Below, piece by piece: positions 51,502 through 60,720 of a stretch of 64,000 nt of DNA. Positions within the stretch are counted from its first letter, which is position 1. Each line of letters begins with the position of its first letter. Under the pieces are notes generated by a model. It had not been told where the DNA came from, ran no database searches, and was given only the letters and a program-made list of their open reading frames with translations. The position numbers and the translations under genes are program-made. The DNA is taken from NCBI RefSeq assembly GCF_030908385.1, contig NZ_CP133091.1:248001-312000 (forward strand), read 5' to 3'. This DNA comes from Mangrovimonas sp. YM274 (GTDB lineage Bacteria > Bacteroidota > Bacteroidia > Flavobacteriales > Flavobacteriaceae).

Positions 51502-53391
51502 ATGAAAGAAAAGACCTATTTTAGATGGATTTTTGCACTGGCCATTTTGTTATTTGGCTTGCTTTATGTTGTGAGGCATACGGATGTTTTTAGGTCTCAG
51601 GAATTTTCAGGGGAGCAATATGAAGGTAAGGTTGTTTCTGAAGGTGAATCCTGTATGCAGTGCCATCAGCAAACCAAGGGTTTTTCAGAATACCACAATC
51701 CAAAACTCATAGGCTGCGCCAATTGCCATTTGGGAAATACAAGTTCCTTTAATAAAGAGGAAGCGCATAAAGGCATGGTTTTGATACCGGGTAATTTAGC
51801 CGATGCCCAAAAGACCTGTGGAAAATGCCATGCCAACGAATTACACAATGTAGAGCACTCCCTTATGACTACCAATAGTGGGTTGGTGGCGGTCGATAAA
51901 TTTGTGTTTGGTGAAGCCGATAGCTTGAATGCCTATTACCACATTAAAGACTTGCAGTATTCGGCTGCCGATAAACACTTGCGGGATTTGTGTGCCAATT
52001 GCCATTTGGGTGCCCAAAAAACCGATTATGGTCCTATTACCCAATTAAGTCGGGGGGGAGGTTGCAATGCTTGTCATTTAAATTATTCCCAACAAGCCAA
52101 AGCCGACCTTTCTAGTTATATGGCATCCAACAAAACCCAGATGCCACAGGTGCATCCTTCTAGTGATGTGTTTATGGATGATACCCATTGTTTTGGCTGT
52201 CATAGTCGTTCCAGCAGGATTTCCACCAATTATATAGGGCTTCAGGAAACTTTATTGGATGAAGCTGAGGTGGTCCATGCCAAGGGGCATATGGTGTTGG
52301 AAGACAAAAGGGTCTATAAACAGTTGCAGGAAGATGTGCACCATACTAAGGGTCTATTGTGTATCGATTGTCATTCCTCTCACGAGGTGATGGGCGATGG
52401 TAAGACCTATTCCCACGCCGAAGATGCCGTTACCCTGAAATGCAATGATTGCCATTTCAAATCCAAGCCTCGTACGGTTCCTTTCGATTCGATTGATAGG
52501 GAAAGTAGATTTGTTTATTTACACAGGGGTTATGAGCACCGTGATAAAGAAATTTTAGTTAAGGAAGAAGATGGGCGACCTCTTATAAATACCTATGTGG
52601 ACTCTTTGGGGAATGCCTTTTTAATCGGAAAAAAGGATCAGAAATTACATCCTCTAGCACCGCAATCGGCTGTTTGTTCTCGTGACAATGCCCATAAAAA
52701 TGTGAGCTGTAGTGCCTGTCATTCCTCATGGACACCACGCTGTATTGGTTGTCACAATAAGTTTGATGGCAATGAAGCCCAGGCTTTCGATTTGTTGGAT
52801 AAGAAATTGGCGAAAGGCCAATGGAAGGAATACGTCGCTGAATTTTCGGCCTCGCAACCGGCTTTAGGGGTTAGAGAGCATAACGACGGTATTATGGTTG
52901 AACCCGCCATACCGGGGATGGTCATGACCATAGATAAAGGGAGCTACAGCGGTCACCCCGATACTGATGTATCCTTCCATAGACTCTTTGCGCCCAATGC
53001 ACCACATACCACTACTAAAGCGGTGCGAGATTGTAAATCCTGCCATGCCAATCCCTATACTTTGGGCTATGGCAACGGAACTTTGGTATATCAAACAAAT
53101 AAAGAAATAGGGGAATGGGTCTTTACCCCAGAATATGCCTTAAATCCTAACGATGGTTTGCCGGAAGATGCATGGATACCTTTTATGAAAGAAGAAACTG
53201 CCCAAGAACCAACATCAACAAGAACCAATTTTAGACCTTTTTCTGTTGAGGAACAAAAGCGTTTGTTATTAGTTGGGGCCTGTTTACAGTGCCATGATGA
53301 TACGTCCAAGGTCATGCAGCAAACTTTGGAACAGGGATTGGAAATGAGTCTGAAACAATTGAGCAAGGCTTGTATTTTGCCTGTACAATAA
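51502..53391 (+). CDS. Membrane-anchored 12-haem cytochrome c
   Basis: The 629-residue protein has a single N-terminal membrane helix (about residues 8-24) followed by a periplasmic part with 12 CxxCH haem-binding motifs: CMQCH (51), CANCH, CGKCH, CANCH, CNACH, CFGCH, CIDCH, CNDCH, CSACH, CIGCH, CKSCH and CLQCH (594). I start at the ATG at 51502, which puts the anchor right at the N-terminus. The divergent molybdoenzyme operon suggests it exchanges electrons with a sulfur compound or with that complex. I could not match it to a named multihaem family; the spacing of motifs is not that of NrfA or Otr. Confidence 0.9.
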   Translation: MKEKTYFRWIFALAILLFGLLYVVRHTDVFRSQEFSGEQYEGKVVSEGESCMQCHQQTKGFSEYHNPKLIGCANCHLGNTSSFNKEEAHKGMVLIPGNLADAQKTCGKCHANELHNVEHSLMTTNSGLVAVDKFVFGEADSLNAYYHIKDLQYSAADKHLRDLCANCHLGAQKTDYGPITQLSRGGGCNACHLNYSQQAKADLSSYMASNKTQMPQVHPSSDVFMDDTHCFGCHSRSSRISTNYIGLQETLLDEAEVVHAKGHMVLEDKRVYKQLQEDVHHTKGLLCIDCHSSHEVMGDGKTYSHAEDAVTLKCNDCHFKSKPRTVPFDSIDRESRFVYLHRGYEHRDKEILVKEEDGRPLINTYVDSLGNAFLIGKKDQKLHPLAPQSAVCSRDNAHKNVSCSACHSSWTPRCIGCHNKFDGNEAQAFDLLDKKLAKGQWKEYVAEFSASQPALGVREHNDGIMVEPAIPGMVMTIDKGSYSGHPDTDVSFHRLFAPNAPHTTTKAVRDCKSCHANPYTLGYGNGTLVYQTNKEIGEWVFTPEYALNPNDGLPEDAWIPFMKEETAQEPTSTRTNFRPFSVEEQKRLLLVGACLQCHDDTSKVMQQTLEQGLEMSLKQLSKACILPVQ

Positions 53392-53424
53392 ACGGATAAC
53401 TGTTAGGTTTGAGAAGTTTTTATA

Positions 53425-53483
53425 AGCCACAAATTCACGAATGTATTTCCCTAAAAAGACATGGCTATTTGGGTATTCGTGGC
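53425..53483. repeat. Imperfect inverted repeat GCCACAAATTCACGAAT ... ATTCGTGGC
   Basis: GCCAC..ATTCACGAAT (53425-53441) is opposed by ATTCGTGGC (53475-53483), with a spacer of about 33 nt. It lies in the 235-nt convergent gap between the cytochrome and antiporter genes and resembles GCCACGAATT-type intergenic repeats of Flavobacteria. It could also end transcription. Confidence 0.4.
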
Positions 53484-53626
53484 AAAATTATACTTGTGAA
53501 TGGACTTTCATTCAGAAACCAAACCTATGAACTTTAAGATTATAGTGGTTTAGTTTATGGGAATGCATATTGAACTGGTCACTTTTCCTTATGAGAAAAG
53601 GACAGCCTATTTTTTAATGTGATTCC

Positions 53627-55417
53627 TTATATGATATAATGTACTTTATCTGAGGGTTGTAGTTGATATCCAAAATGGAACAGGAGTTTTTCCCCAGAGG
53701 CATCCTCTATAATCAAAGGAAGCGTCTCTTTTTTAGATGCTATTTGTTGTTTTATCCAGGTTCTAGCCGGAGTAGGTTCGGTTATCGTATCAATTTTTTT
53801 GATGATGTCCTTTGAGGAGATTTTATTGAACCAATAACTCACATCAATACCGGATGCAAATAAGCTGGTGGTGTTTGACAGTTCTAAAATATCGATGCCT
53901 GCCATATAGTTGCTCTTGGAAAGCAGCACATGGGTATGGGGAATCTGAAAGCTGCCACTGGCCAATTGTGTAGCCAGTATATTCACTTCGGTATTGGCTG
54001 TAGCTGCTATAAACGTATGAATGGTGTCAGCGCCAGTTTCGGCCAGTACGTCTTCCTGGAGGGCGTTTCCATGGTAGCAAACAAAGCCTTGTTCCTGGGT
54101 TTGTGTTACAATGTCTTGGTTGGCGTCTATAAAGGTAATTTTGGTTTGGTCTTTTAAATATTGAGCAATCAAAAGGCTTAACGGATTAGCCCCTAATATT
54201 AGCAAGCCTTCGCGCTTGTTCATCACTACCAATTCGCCACGTCGTTTCAGCCAATCGGTGGTCCATTTCAATAAAAAAGGAACGGTCATGGTGGTTAAAA
54301 TGGCCATAAATACCAGAATGGAAAAAATATCCTGATTTATAATTCCCATTTCAAGACCAATACCGGCAATGATGATTTCTACAGCTCCACGCCCATTCAT
54401 TCCTGCCCCAACAGCGACCCCTTCTCGCCACCCCAAACCTGTAGGCAGGTAAAAAAGGGCTGCTCCCAATATCTTTCCAATAATGGCTAGGGCTATAATA
54501 GTTAGCAACATGGAAAGGTTGGTTTGAAAGACGTTTAGGTTTACCATAAACCCTGCCGACACAAAAAATACCGGAGCCAAAAAACCGATGGAAACATCAT
54601 AAAAGGCTTTGTGGAGTTCTTTTGAAATGTTTTTTGGGAATAGATTATCCTTGATGAATAGACCGGCCATAAAAGCGCCTAAAATACTGTGCATACCTGC
54701 TAGCTCTGCCAGTTCGGCGTAGGCTAGGGCTACAATGATAATACTGGTAAAGAAAAAGGTGCTGCTGGCCGATTTAAACTTGGAGAGATACTTTCCTAAT
54801 CGTGGTAGGAGATGTAAACCAATAAGAATAGTCACGGCAAAGAAGGCAATAGCTTTAAGGGCAACAATCAAAAGTTCGGAACCATCAAAAGTGCCCATGG
54901 CGGCAACACTCAGAATGCCGGCAAAAATCAATAAAGCCAAGGTGTCCGATATTAGGGCACTGGCCATGAGAACATAGGCAATCCTCGTGTTAAGGAGTTT
55001 TAAATCAACCAGAATCCTACTTTTGGTGGCCAATGAGGTTACCCCTACGGCCATACCAACAAACATACCGGCCATGGCATCACCACCAAACCAAATAGTG
55101 GCATAATAGCCTAAAACAAAGGGTACGGCAAAGCCTCCTATGGAGGCCAGAAGTCCAGGCCATGATGCCTTTTTAAGGTCTTTAAAATCAATTTCAATAC
55201 CAATGTAAACCATCAGTAACATGATTCCTATTTCCGAGAGGACTCTAATGGTTTCGGTATATTCCAGCCAGCCCAAAAGTCCGGGGCCTAAAAGGATCCC
55301 TATGACCAGTTCGCCTAAAATAGAAGGGTAGCCAATGCGTCTTGCGGCAGCACCCGCAAGCCATGCGGCTATCAGTAATGCCAAAAGATTGATGATATTT
55401 AGGTCGAAAGCTTCCAA
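53627..55417 (-). CDS. CPA2 family cation/proton antiporter with TrkA-N domain
   Basis: The 596-residue protein has about 12 membrane helices (1-380) with CPA2 signatures: GELVIGILLGPGLLGWLEY, and VGVTSLATKSRILVDLKLL. A cytoplasmic TrkA-N Rossmann domain follows (about 400-520: GLLILGANPLSLLIAQYLKDQ...FIDANQD). The chain ends in an extra 80-residue domain. CPA2 proteins exchange K+ or Na+ for protons and maintain pH and salt balance. The start codon is TTG at 55417: an in-frame stop lies just upstream, and no earlier ATG exists. A TTG-N20-TAAATTTA promoter (55455-55425) ends 8 nt before it, giving a near-leaderless mRNA. Confidence 0.88.
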   Translation of the reverse strand: MEAFDLNIINLLALLIAAWLAGAAARRIGYPSILGELVIGILLGPGLLGWLEYTETIRVLSEIGIMLLMVYIGIEIDFKDLKKASWPGLLASIGGFAVPFVLGYYATIWFGGDAMAGMFVGMAVGVTSLATKSRILVDLKLLNTRIAYVLMASALISDTLALLIFAGILSVAAMGTFDGSELLIVALKAIAFFAVTILIGLHLLPRLGKYLSKFKSASSTFFFTSIIIVALAYAELAELAGMHSILGAFMAGLFIKDNLFPKNISKELHKAFYDVSIGFLAPVFFVSAGFMVNLNVFQTNLSMLLTIIALAIIGKILGAALFYLPTGLGWREGVAVGAGMNGRGAVEIIIAGIGLEMGIINQDIFSILVFMAILTTMTVPFLLKWTTDWLKRRGELVVMNKREGLLILGANPLSLLIAQYLKDQTKITFIDANQDIVTQTQEQGFVCYHGNALQEDVLAETGADTIHTFIAATANTEVNILATQLASGSFQIPHTHVLLSKSNYMAGIDILELSNTTSLFASGIDVSYWFNKISSKDIIKKIDTITEPTPARTWIKQQIASKKETLPLIIEDASGEKLLFHFGYQLQPSDKVHYII

Positions 55418-55535
55418 TGTCTTCTAAATTTAACTTTTTTTCAACACTAAATCAAGAACTGTAGATAGATTTAGTGTGTTGGTAAACGGACTTATAGTAC
55501 TTGTTTTTTGTTAAGGGATTCACGAGGCCTTTGGC

Positions 55536-56603
55536 TTAATATTTATCCCGTTTTCTTGTCTTTTTAAACTGCTTGATCATTTTGCCAAAATCCTTGTCCT
55601 TTTTACGCTTTTCCGCAACGGTTGCTTCATAATGGTCTTTTTCCCGTTCCATTTTAAGGTAGTTGTCATGGGACATGTGGTCTATATCGCCGCGCTCAAC
55701 GGCTGCTATAACCGCACAGCCCTGTTCGGTGGTGTGGGTACAGTCTTTAAATTTGCATTGCTGCGATAGTTCTACAATGTTTTCAAAGGTGCGTTCCAAT
55801 CCTTCAGAGACATCGGTAATACCGACTTCGCGCATACCGGGGTTGTCTATTATAATGCCTCCATTGTCTAAAACCTGCAGCGCCCTATGCGTAGTTATAT
55901 GACGCCCTCGGCCGGTGTGCTCGCTAATAGCACTTGTCTTCATGAACGCATGGCCTGAGAGCGTGTTTAAAAGGGTCGATTTTCCAACGCCGGAGGATCC
56001 CAAAAGACAATAGGTTTTTCCTTTTTCAATTAACGAGGTCACTACCTCAATCCCTTGTTGTGTGGCGTTGCTGATAGCAAATACGGGTATGCTGGGGATT
56101 CTTTTTTTTATGCTGTCCAATAGTTCCATTAGAGCGACCTCTGTAATCAAATCAATTTTATTTAAAATAATTACCGGATTTACTTTTGAGGCATTACAAA
56201 TAGTCAAGTATCTCTCAATGCGATTGATGCTGAAATCCCTGTCGACGGCCTGTACAATAAAGGCGGTGTCTATATTGGTGGCAATGATTTGTGCGTCCCC
56301 TTTTTTGCCTACTGCCTGCCGTTGTAAAATGGAGATCCTTGGCAGTACGGCATGGATAAGCACTTTATCGGTATCATAATCGGATATGGCCACCCAATCT
56401 CCTACAGCGGGGAAATCGGCTCTACTTTGGGCCGAGTATCTTAAATTGCCCAATATTTCGCCTTCATAATCTTTTTCTGCAGTTTTTACTATGTAGCGCT
56501 CCTTGTGTTCGGCAATTACGCGCCCTAACTTAAGACCATCAAGTGCATGCTGTATGCGATAGGTTTCTATGTTGCTATTGTATCCTAAATCTTCAAGTGT
56601 CAT
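55536..56603 (-). CDS. rsgA: Ribosome small-subunit-dependent GTPase A
   Basis: The 355-residue circularly permuted GTPase matures the 30S subunit. It starts with an OB domain (about 20-100), then the G4 motif NKID (148-151), the P-loop GSSGVGKS (202-209), and DNPG (253-256) in place of the usual DTPG. A zinc site (C283, C288, H290, C296) and a long basic C-terminal tail (KRKKDKDFGKMIKQFKKTRKR) follow. The permuted order G4-G5-G1-G2-G3 is diagnostic. Expression is probably housekeeping, and no operon partner is visible. Confidence 0.96.
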   Translation of the reverse strand: MTLEDLGYNSNIETYRIQHALDGLKLGRVIAEHKERYIVKTAEKDYEGEILGNLRYSAQSRADFPAVGDWVAISDYDTDKVLIHAVLPRISILQRQAVGKKGDAQIIATNIDTAFIVQAVDRDFSINRIERYLTICNASKVNPVIILNKIDLITEVALMELLDSIKKRIPSIPVFAISNATQQGIEVVTSLIEKGKTYCLLGSSGVGKSTLLNTLSGHAFMKTSAISEHTGRGRHITTHRALQVLDNGGIIIDNPGMREVGITDVSEGLERTFENIVELSQQCKFKDCTHTTEQGCAVIAAVERGDIDHMSHDNYLKMEREKDHYEATVAEKRKKDKDFGKMIKQFKKTRKRDKY

Positions 56604-56663
56604 TTTTCAATGGTTGTGTATATTCTATTTTGTTGGATAGCTTTTTAAGTTGGTCTCAACGGC

Positions 56664-58016
56664 TTAATCCAAGGTTTTAGACTTGTTACTTCGGGTTCTT
56701 TTAAAATCATTCAGGCTCACAGCACTGACCCTTGAAGAAGGGGTAATACTATAGTTATCTTCTTTAAAGCCGCCTAAAATGTATAAATAGCCCTGATGGT
56801 AATACATTTCAGCGTATTTTACATAGAGCTCTATAGTGTATTCGTTGATAACTTTATTCTCAATGTTATAGGTTAGCATTTTACCGTTGCTAAATATATA
56901 GATAGTGTTGTCGTGATGGGCAAGTGCGGGGTTTTCCATCCCCAAAAACAAATTACCTTCTGTGGTCCAAGTGCCGTTGGTCAAGTTGTAACATTCAATT
57001 TTGTTTAAAGGTTCCTCATTAAAACCACCAATAAGAAAGACCTTGTCTTTAATTAGGATGCCATTGGCTTCTTTAGGTTTGGTCATGTTTGGAAGCTCAT
57101 ACCAATACCCCGAAGTGGTATTGTACATATGGGCTTTATTGCTATAGACTTTCTCTCCATGCTTATTCATTTTAGTAGAGCCGCCCATTACAATAATGTT
57201 GTCCTTGTAGGTCATAGCGGCAAAGTTGATGGCTTGATGTGGATTGGTGTCGTCAACAATACGTTGTTTTGTTGTTAGGTTGAAGACTTCTATGGTGTTA
57301 TCTAGATATTCATATTTCTTGTTAACGGAGAGTGTTTTTCCTCCTAAAACATAAAGCTTATCGTCAAGGTGGAGTAGTTTATGGTAGGCTCTTTTTGTAA
57401 ACTTGATATCGGCCGTTGACCAGCTGTCGTTTGTTATGTCATACGTTTGCAGTTGGTCGCTATAATGTTCCCAAGTAAAATTGCTTTCGGACTTTTCTAT
57501 GAAATCTACAATAGTGGCGCCTGGTATACTGCTTATTTCGTTAAGCACTCGTTCTTCGCTATCTTCAAGATAGCTGGCGTTACCCCCTACCACATAAATA
57601 TGATTATTGTGTAATAGACTTCCAAATCCATAAACAGCTTGTTTTAAATGGGCTAGTCTAGAAAAGGGTAGGCTGGTTTTTAGTGCCGCTTGGGAGTTTA
57701 CGGTAACGGCTTCAAGGTTTTCGGCCTTTCTTGATAAATGCACGGTAAAGTCTAACTTTTTTAGCTGAGAAAGTGTGTAATGTTTGGTGGTGTAGCCAAT
57801 AATGGAAAACCGAATGGTATCAGTAGGAGTCATGTTTTTGCCAAGTTCTAAATGGTATTCGCCATTGATATTGGTTATGGTACCCACACGGCCTTTTTCC
57901 CAATATACATTAACATATTCTATGGGGGTATTGCTGCCCAGTTCCAAAACGTTACCACTAATGTTTTGCGCAGCTACGGTACAAACCGAAAAAAATAAAA
58001 GTAGCGTTAGTTTCAT
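56664..58016 (-). CDS. Exported kelch-repeat protein with carboxypeptidase-regulatory domain
   Basis: The 450-residue protein has a signal peptide (MKLTLLLFFSVCTVAAQ), a CarboxypepD_reg-like beta-sandwich (about 18-105: SGNVLELGSNTPIEYVNVYWEKGRVGTIT), and a kelch beta-propeller (about 120-430) with repeats such as LHLDDKLYVLGGKTL, AMTYKDNIIVMGGSTK, GILIKDKVFLIGGFNE and MYYHQGYLYILGGFKE. Kelch propellers bind partners or substrates. The pairing is unusual. It lies on the minus strand downstream of a GT39-like gene, and the two genes share a 52-nt upstream repeat. Confidence 0.82.
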   Translation of the reverse strand: MKLTLLLFFSVCTVAAQNISGNVLELGSNTPIEYVNVYWEKGRVGTITNINGEYHLELGKNMTPTDTIRFSIIGYTTKHYTLSQLKKLDFTVHLSRKAENLEAVTVNSQAALKTSLPFSRLAHLKQAVYGFGSLLHNNHIYVVGGNASYLEDSEERVLNEISSIPGATIVDFIEKSESNFTWEHYSDQLQTYDITNDSWSTADIKFTKRAYHKLLHLDDKLYVLGGKTLSVNKKYEYLDNTIEVFNLTTKQRIVDDTNPHQAINFAAMTYKDNIIVMGGSTKMNKHGEKVYSNKAHMYNTTSGYWYELPNMTKPKEANGILIKDKVFLIGGFNEEPLNKIECYNLTNGTWTTEGNLFLGMENPALAHHDNTIYIFSNGKMLTYNIENKVINEYTIELYVKYAEMYYHQGYLYILGGFKEDNYSITPSSRVSAVSLNDFKRTRSNKSKTLD

Positions 58017-58093
58017 GTCGCAGAATCCAAAGATTAAAAATGTGCCGTTTTAGGTTGCTATGTGGTTTGTAATTAGGGTGTTGCTGTGGATTA

Positions 58094-58145
58094 TTAAAGA
58101 TAGTGATTTTTTAGGGGTTTGAATTGGAGGTTCTATTTTGAAAGG
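58094..58145. repeat. 52-nt repeat upstream of the kelch gene
   Basis: TTAAAGATAGTGATTTTTTA...GGAGGTTCTATTTTGAAAGG matches 59810-59861 at 45 of 52 positions. It lies about 78 nt upstream of the kelch gene start (58016), in the 146-nt gap behind the GT39-like gene. On the minus strand it carries TATCTTTA, a near -7 match. It may be a duplicated promoter region. Confidence 0.6.
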
Positions 58146-58162
58146 TTTTTTAAAAGCATCCT

Positions 58163-59755
58163 TTATAGTTTTTCCCAAGAGTCATTAATTTCAATAGCTT
58201 CGATTTTTTTCCAGTTCCCTTCAAATTGAGTTTGCATATTTTCTTTTAACTTATCAGACATCATGGTGAAAAGAACCTTTTTATAGGATTTATTGGTCTT
58301 CTGAATTATGTTTTGCACTCCTTGAATAGAGTCGTCTACGTATAACACATCGATATTATTCGTTTCAATTTTGTTGACAATAGATAAAAAATCACCCCAA
58401 AAGTGATGAGGATTGGTTCCGTCGGTAATAATAAGTATGTTGTCTTGGCGGTTCAAGTATTTAGCAGTCGCGGCATGCTTATATTTTGGGGTTACGGTAT
58501 AACTGCGCCAATCAAGCCTAATAATGTTAAGTGAGGCTATTCCCAAACCAATAAATACAAAAAATATCAGGGTGGTTGGAAGCTTTTTAGTTTTTATGCC
58601 ATTTGAGAAGAAAAAGGACATTAACAATAACACCCCTAGGTAAGTGCCCAATTGATATCTGGCTACCACAGAAGCCATGGCTCCTCTTATGATATCTTGG
58701 GTGTAGAAGAAGGCAGTTAATGGAAACGTAATGAAGATAATGAACCAAAATGTGTCTCGTGTTACTTTTTTGTATAGCAGGAAAAATGCCCATGCTATTA
58801 TAATTAAAACTAAAATGTTAACAATAAGTTGTACTAGGTTAATGCCCTCGAAACTATGGGTAAAATAGTTGGTAATCCATTCGCCTGTCAATGAAAATAT
58901 AGCAAATGTTCTGCTAAAATTCATAAGTTGATTGGCTAATAGAGAAAAGGGAGAAAGTTCAAAAAAATGGGTCTGCCAAGAGAGTGCATTGGTAATTCCA
59001 GAGCTATGGTTGTAGATTTTTATGGCCCATGGAGCGAAACCAGCTAATATGCATACGCCCGTGGTAACATAGGGTTTTAAGGTGTTGCGTTTAAACAAAA
59101 GCACGTATAAAAAATGTCCAAATAAGATGACTCCTGCAGTTAGGGATGCATACAAGGTGCATATTCCAAAAAGTCCATAACCGATCCAAAATTTTAGTTT
59201 ATTGGTTTTTAGAGCCAATAGAAGGAAACTGTGCAGACATAGTATTATAAAGCAAAGCAACATATTGTAACGGGCTTCATGTGCATAAATATGAAAATAG
59301 GGAGACATCGAAAATAGACTTATGGCCATCCAACCGGCAAGGTTGGATTTAAAGAGTTGCTTTGCCAATAGGAAAAGTACGGGAAGACATAGTACAAAGA
59401 GCAGCAGACTAAAATAACGGTAGTGCACATAGTTGTGACCCACTATGCGTTGCCAAACCCCCAAAACATAATAGTGCAAGGGGTTAAGGTTTACCATTTG
59501 CCACATTTGTGCATATTGATTGCCCAAACTAAGCGTTTCAGGATCCTTGATTAGAAATTTTTTGAAATAGGCAATATTATGGATCTCATTTTTGGCGATT
59601 TTTGCATCCAAGCTTAGCTCGGTATCTCCGGAGGTATGGTAGATGGTGTAGATTTCATCTCGCCAATAGTGTCTATTATCTATAGTGAGACATTTCATGG
59701 CAAAACTGGCAAGGACGATGATTAGGTAAAGCCAAGGTTTGGTTAGCAATTGCAT
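58163..59755 (-). CDS. GT39/ArnT-like membrane glycosyltransferase
   Basis: The 530-residue protein has about 11 membrane helices. Near the N-terminus, D26-NRHYWR-D33-E34 gives the acidic DE motif of GT39/GT83-type (GT-C fold) polyprenyl-linked sugar transferases. The C-terminal 120 residues (from about 410) are soluble. Such proteins move a sugar from a lipid carrier to a lipid or protein in the periplasm. No partner glycan genes are adjacent, so the acceptor is unknown. Confidence 0.78.
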   Translation of the reverse strand: MQLLTKPWLYLIIVLASFAMKCLTIDNRHYWRDEIYTIYHTSGDTELSLDAKIAKNEIHNIAYFKKFLIKDPETLSLGNQYAQMWQMVNLNPLHYYVLGVWQRIVGHNYVHYRYFSLLLFVLCLPVLFLLAKQLFKSNLAGWMAISLFSMSPYFHIYAHEARYNMLLCFIILCLHSFLLLALKTNKLKFWIGYGLFGICTLYASLTAGVILFGHFLYVLLFKRNTLKPYVTTGVCILAGFAPWAIKIYNHSSGITNALSWQTHFFELSPFSLLANQLMNFSRTFAIFSLTGEWITNYFTHSFEGINLVQLIVNILVLIIIAWAFFLLYKKVTRDTFWFIIFITFPLTAFFYTQDIIRGAMASVVARYQLGTYLGVLLLMSFFFSNGIKTKKLPTTLIFFVFIGLGIASLNIIRLDWRSYTVTPKYKHAATAKYLNRQDNILIITDGTNPHHFWGDFLSIVNKIETNNIDVLYVDDSIQGVQNIIQKTNKSYKKVLFTMMSDKLKENMQTQFEGNWKKIEAIEINDSWEKL

Positions 59756-59809
59756 GGTGGTTTTACATTTGGTTAGGTGACAAGAGTTCTCGGTTTTGTT
59801 CGTGCTTTC

Positions 59810-59861
59810 TTAAAGATAATGATTTTTTCGAGGTTTGTTTTGGAGGTTCTATATTGAAAGA
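59810..59861. repeat. 52-nt repeat upstream of the GT39-like gene
   Basis: TTAAAGATAATGATTTTTTC...GGAGGTTCTATATTGAAAGA matches 58094-58145 (45 of 52). It lies about 55 nt upstream of the GT39-like start (59755), behind the CHAP gene. Same orientation and similar distance to the downstream gene argue for a conserved regulatory role. Confidence 0.6.
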
Positions 59862-59898
59862 GGTAGAATAGTAATAGAACAGTGGAGCTCTGCTATTT

Positions 59899-60492
59899 TT
59901 ATTGTTTTCTTAACCATCCTAGGATATGGCTGTCTTGTATTTGCCATTTATTGTTTTGGTGGCTAAGTTGAAAGGTCTCCCTAGAGGAGCCCAATGGCCC
60001 CGGATTCTGTTGGATGATTTCTATGCTGTCCTCTGTGACCCCTGAAACAATGGCCACGTGACCATAGGGATTATACAGGGTGGAGTCAAATACTAAAAGG
60101 TCATTCGTTTTAGGTTTTGCAGCGCTAGAATTGCTGTACTGTATTAGGTTGCGGCGTTTATTTTTTTGTCCGTCTTGAAGCGTTTTGTCAAAGAAGTCCT
60201 TGGCATGCCCATAACTGTCGGGCATTTTATGGTGGAGATATTGGTAGTAATACCGTTTTACAAATTCAACACATTGGTATTTTAAGCCTAGGTTGTAGCC
60301 GTCCTTTGTAACATTTCTGCCATTCACATTGCCTACCTTGCCGTTATAAAACACCACCACATGGTTAAGGCTGTCTATGGCTTGGCCTACCTCATGCCGC
60401 GTGTTGAACACAACCTTATTGAAGGACCATGTACCCAAAATTACAGTCACTACCAATACTGTTATTGAATAGAATCTTTTTTTTGAAATCAA
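59899..60492 (-). CDS. CHAP-domain amidase/peptidase
   Basis: The 197-residue protein has a membrane anchor or signal (KKRFYSITVLVVTVILGTWSF) and a CHAP domain (about 45-195) with the catalytic Cys74 in KYQCVEFVKRYYY and His145 in PYGHVAIVSGV. CHAP enzymes cleave peptidoglycan or glutathionylspermidine amides; YGHAKDF and QNPGPLG hint at the Gsp amidase-like branch. The start codon is TTG at 60492; I see no in-frame ATG upstream. The gap 60493-60720 holds no gene. Confidence 0.82.
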   Translation of the reverse strand: MISKKRFYSITVLVVTVILGTWSFNKVVFNTRHEVGQAIDSLNHVVVFYNGKVGNVNGRNVTKDGYNLGLKYQCVEFVKRYYYQYLHHKMPDSYGHAKDFFDKTLQDGQKNKRRNLIQYSNSSAAKPKTNDLLVFDSTLYNPYGHVAIVSGVTEDSIEIIQQNPGPLGSSRETFQLSHQNNKWQIQDSHILGWLRKQ

Positions 60493-60720
60493 TGCTTCGG
60501 GTTTTGTTCGGTTTGGGTTTTAGGTTTTTTATGGCAGTTAAAGTCTTTCAGTGACTATCTAAATTTAGCAAATCTTTTTTTTTTGATTGTGAAGGACCCT
60601 TACAACGTTAATGGAAGTGGTGTGGAACAAGAATTTTAACGGTTGATTTATAGGGATTTATATCAATCGAGGTTTTTAGGTACGATGAATCCTACACTAT
60701 GGCTGAGGCAAAGAAATATT

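Noticed and set aside
53627-55417. Antiporter read as a KefB/KefC potassium-efflux system
   Set aside because: The CPA2-TrkA-N plan fits, but no KefF/KefG partner or glutathione-site motif is visible, so I kept the general call.
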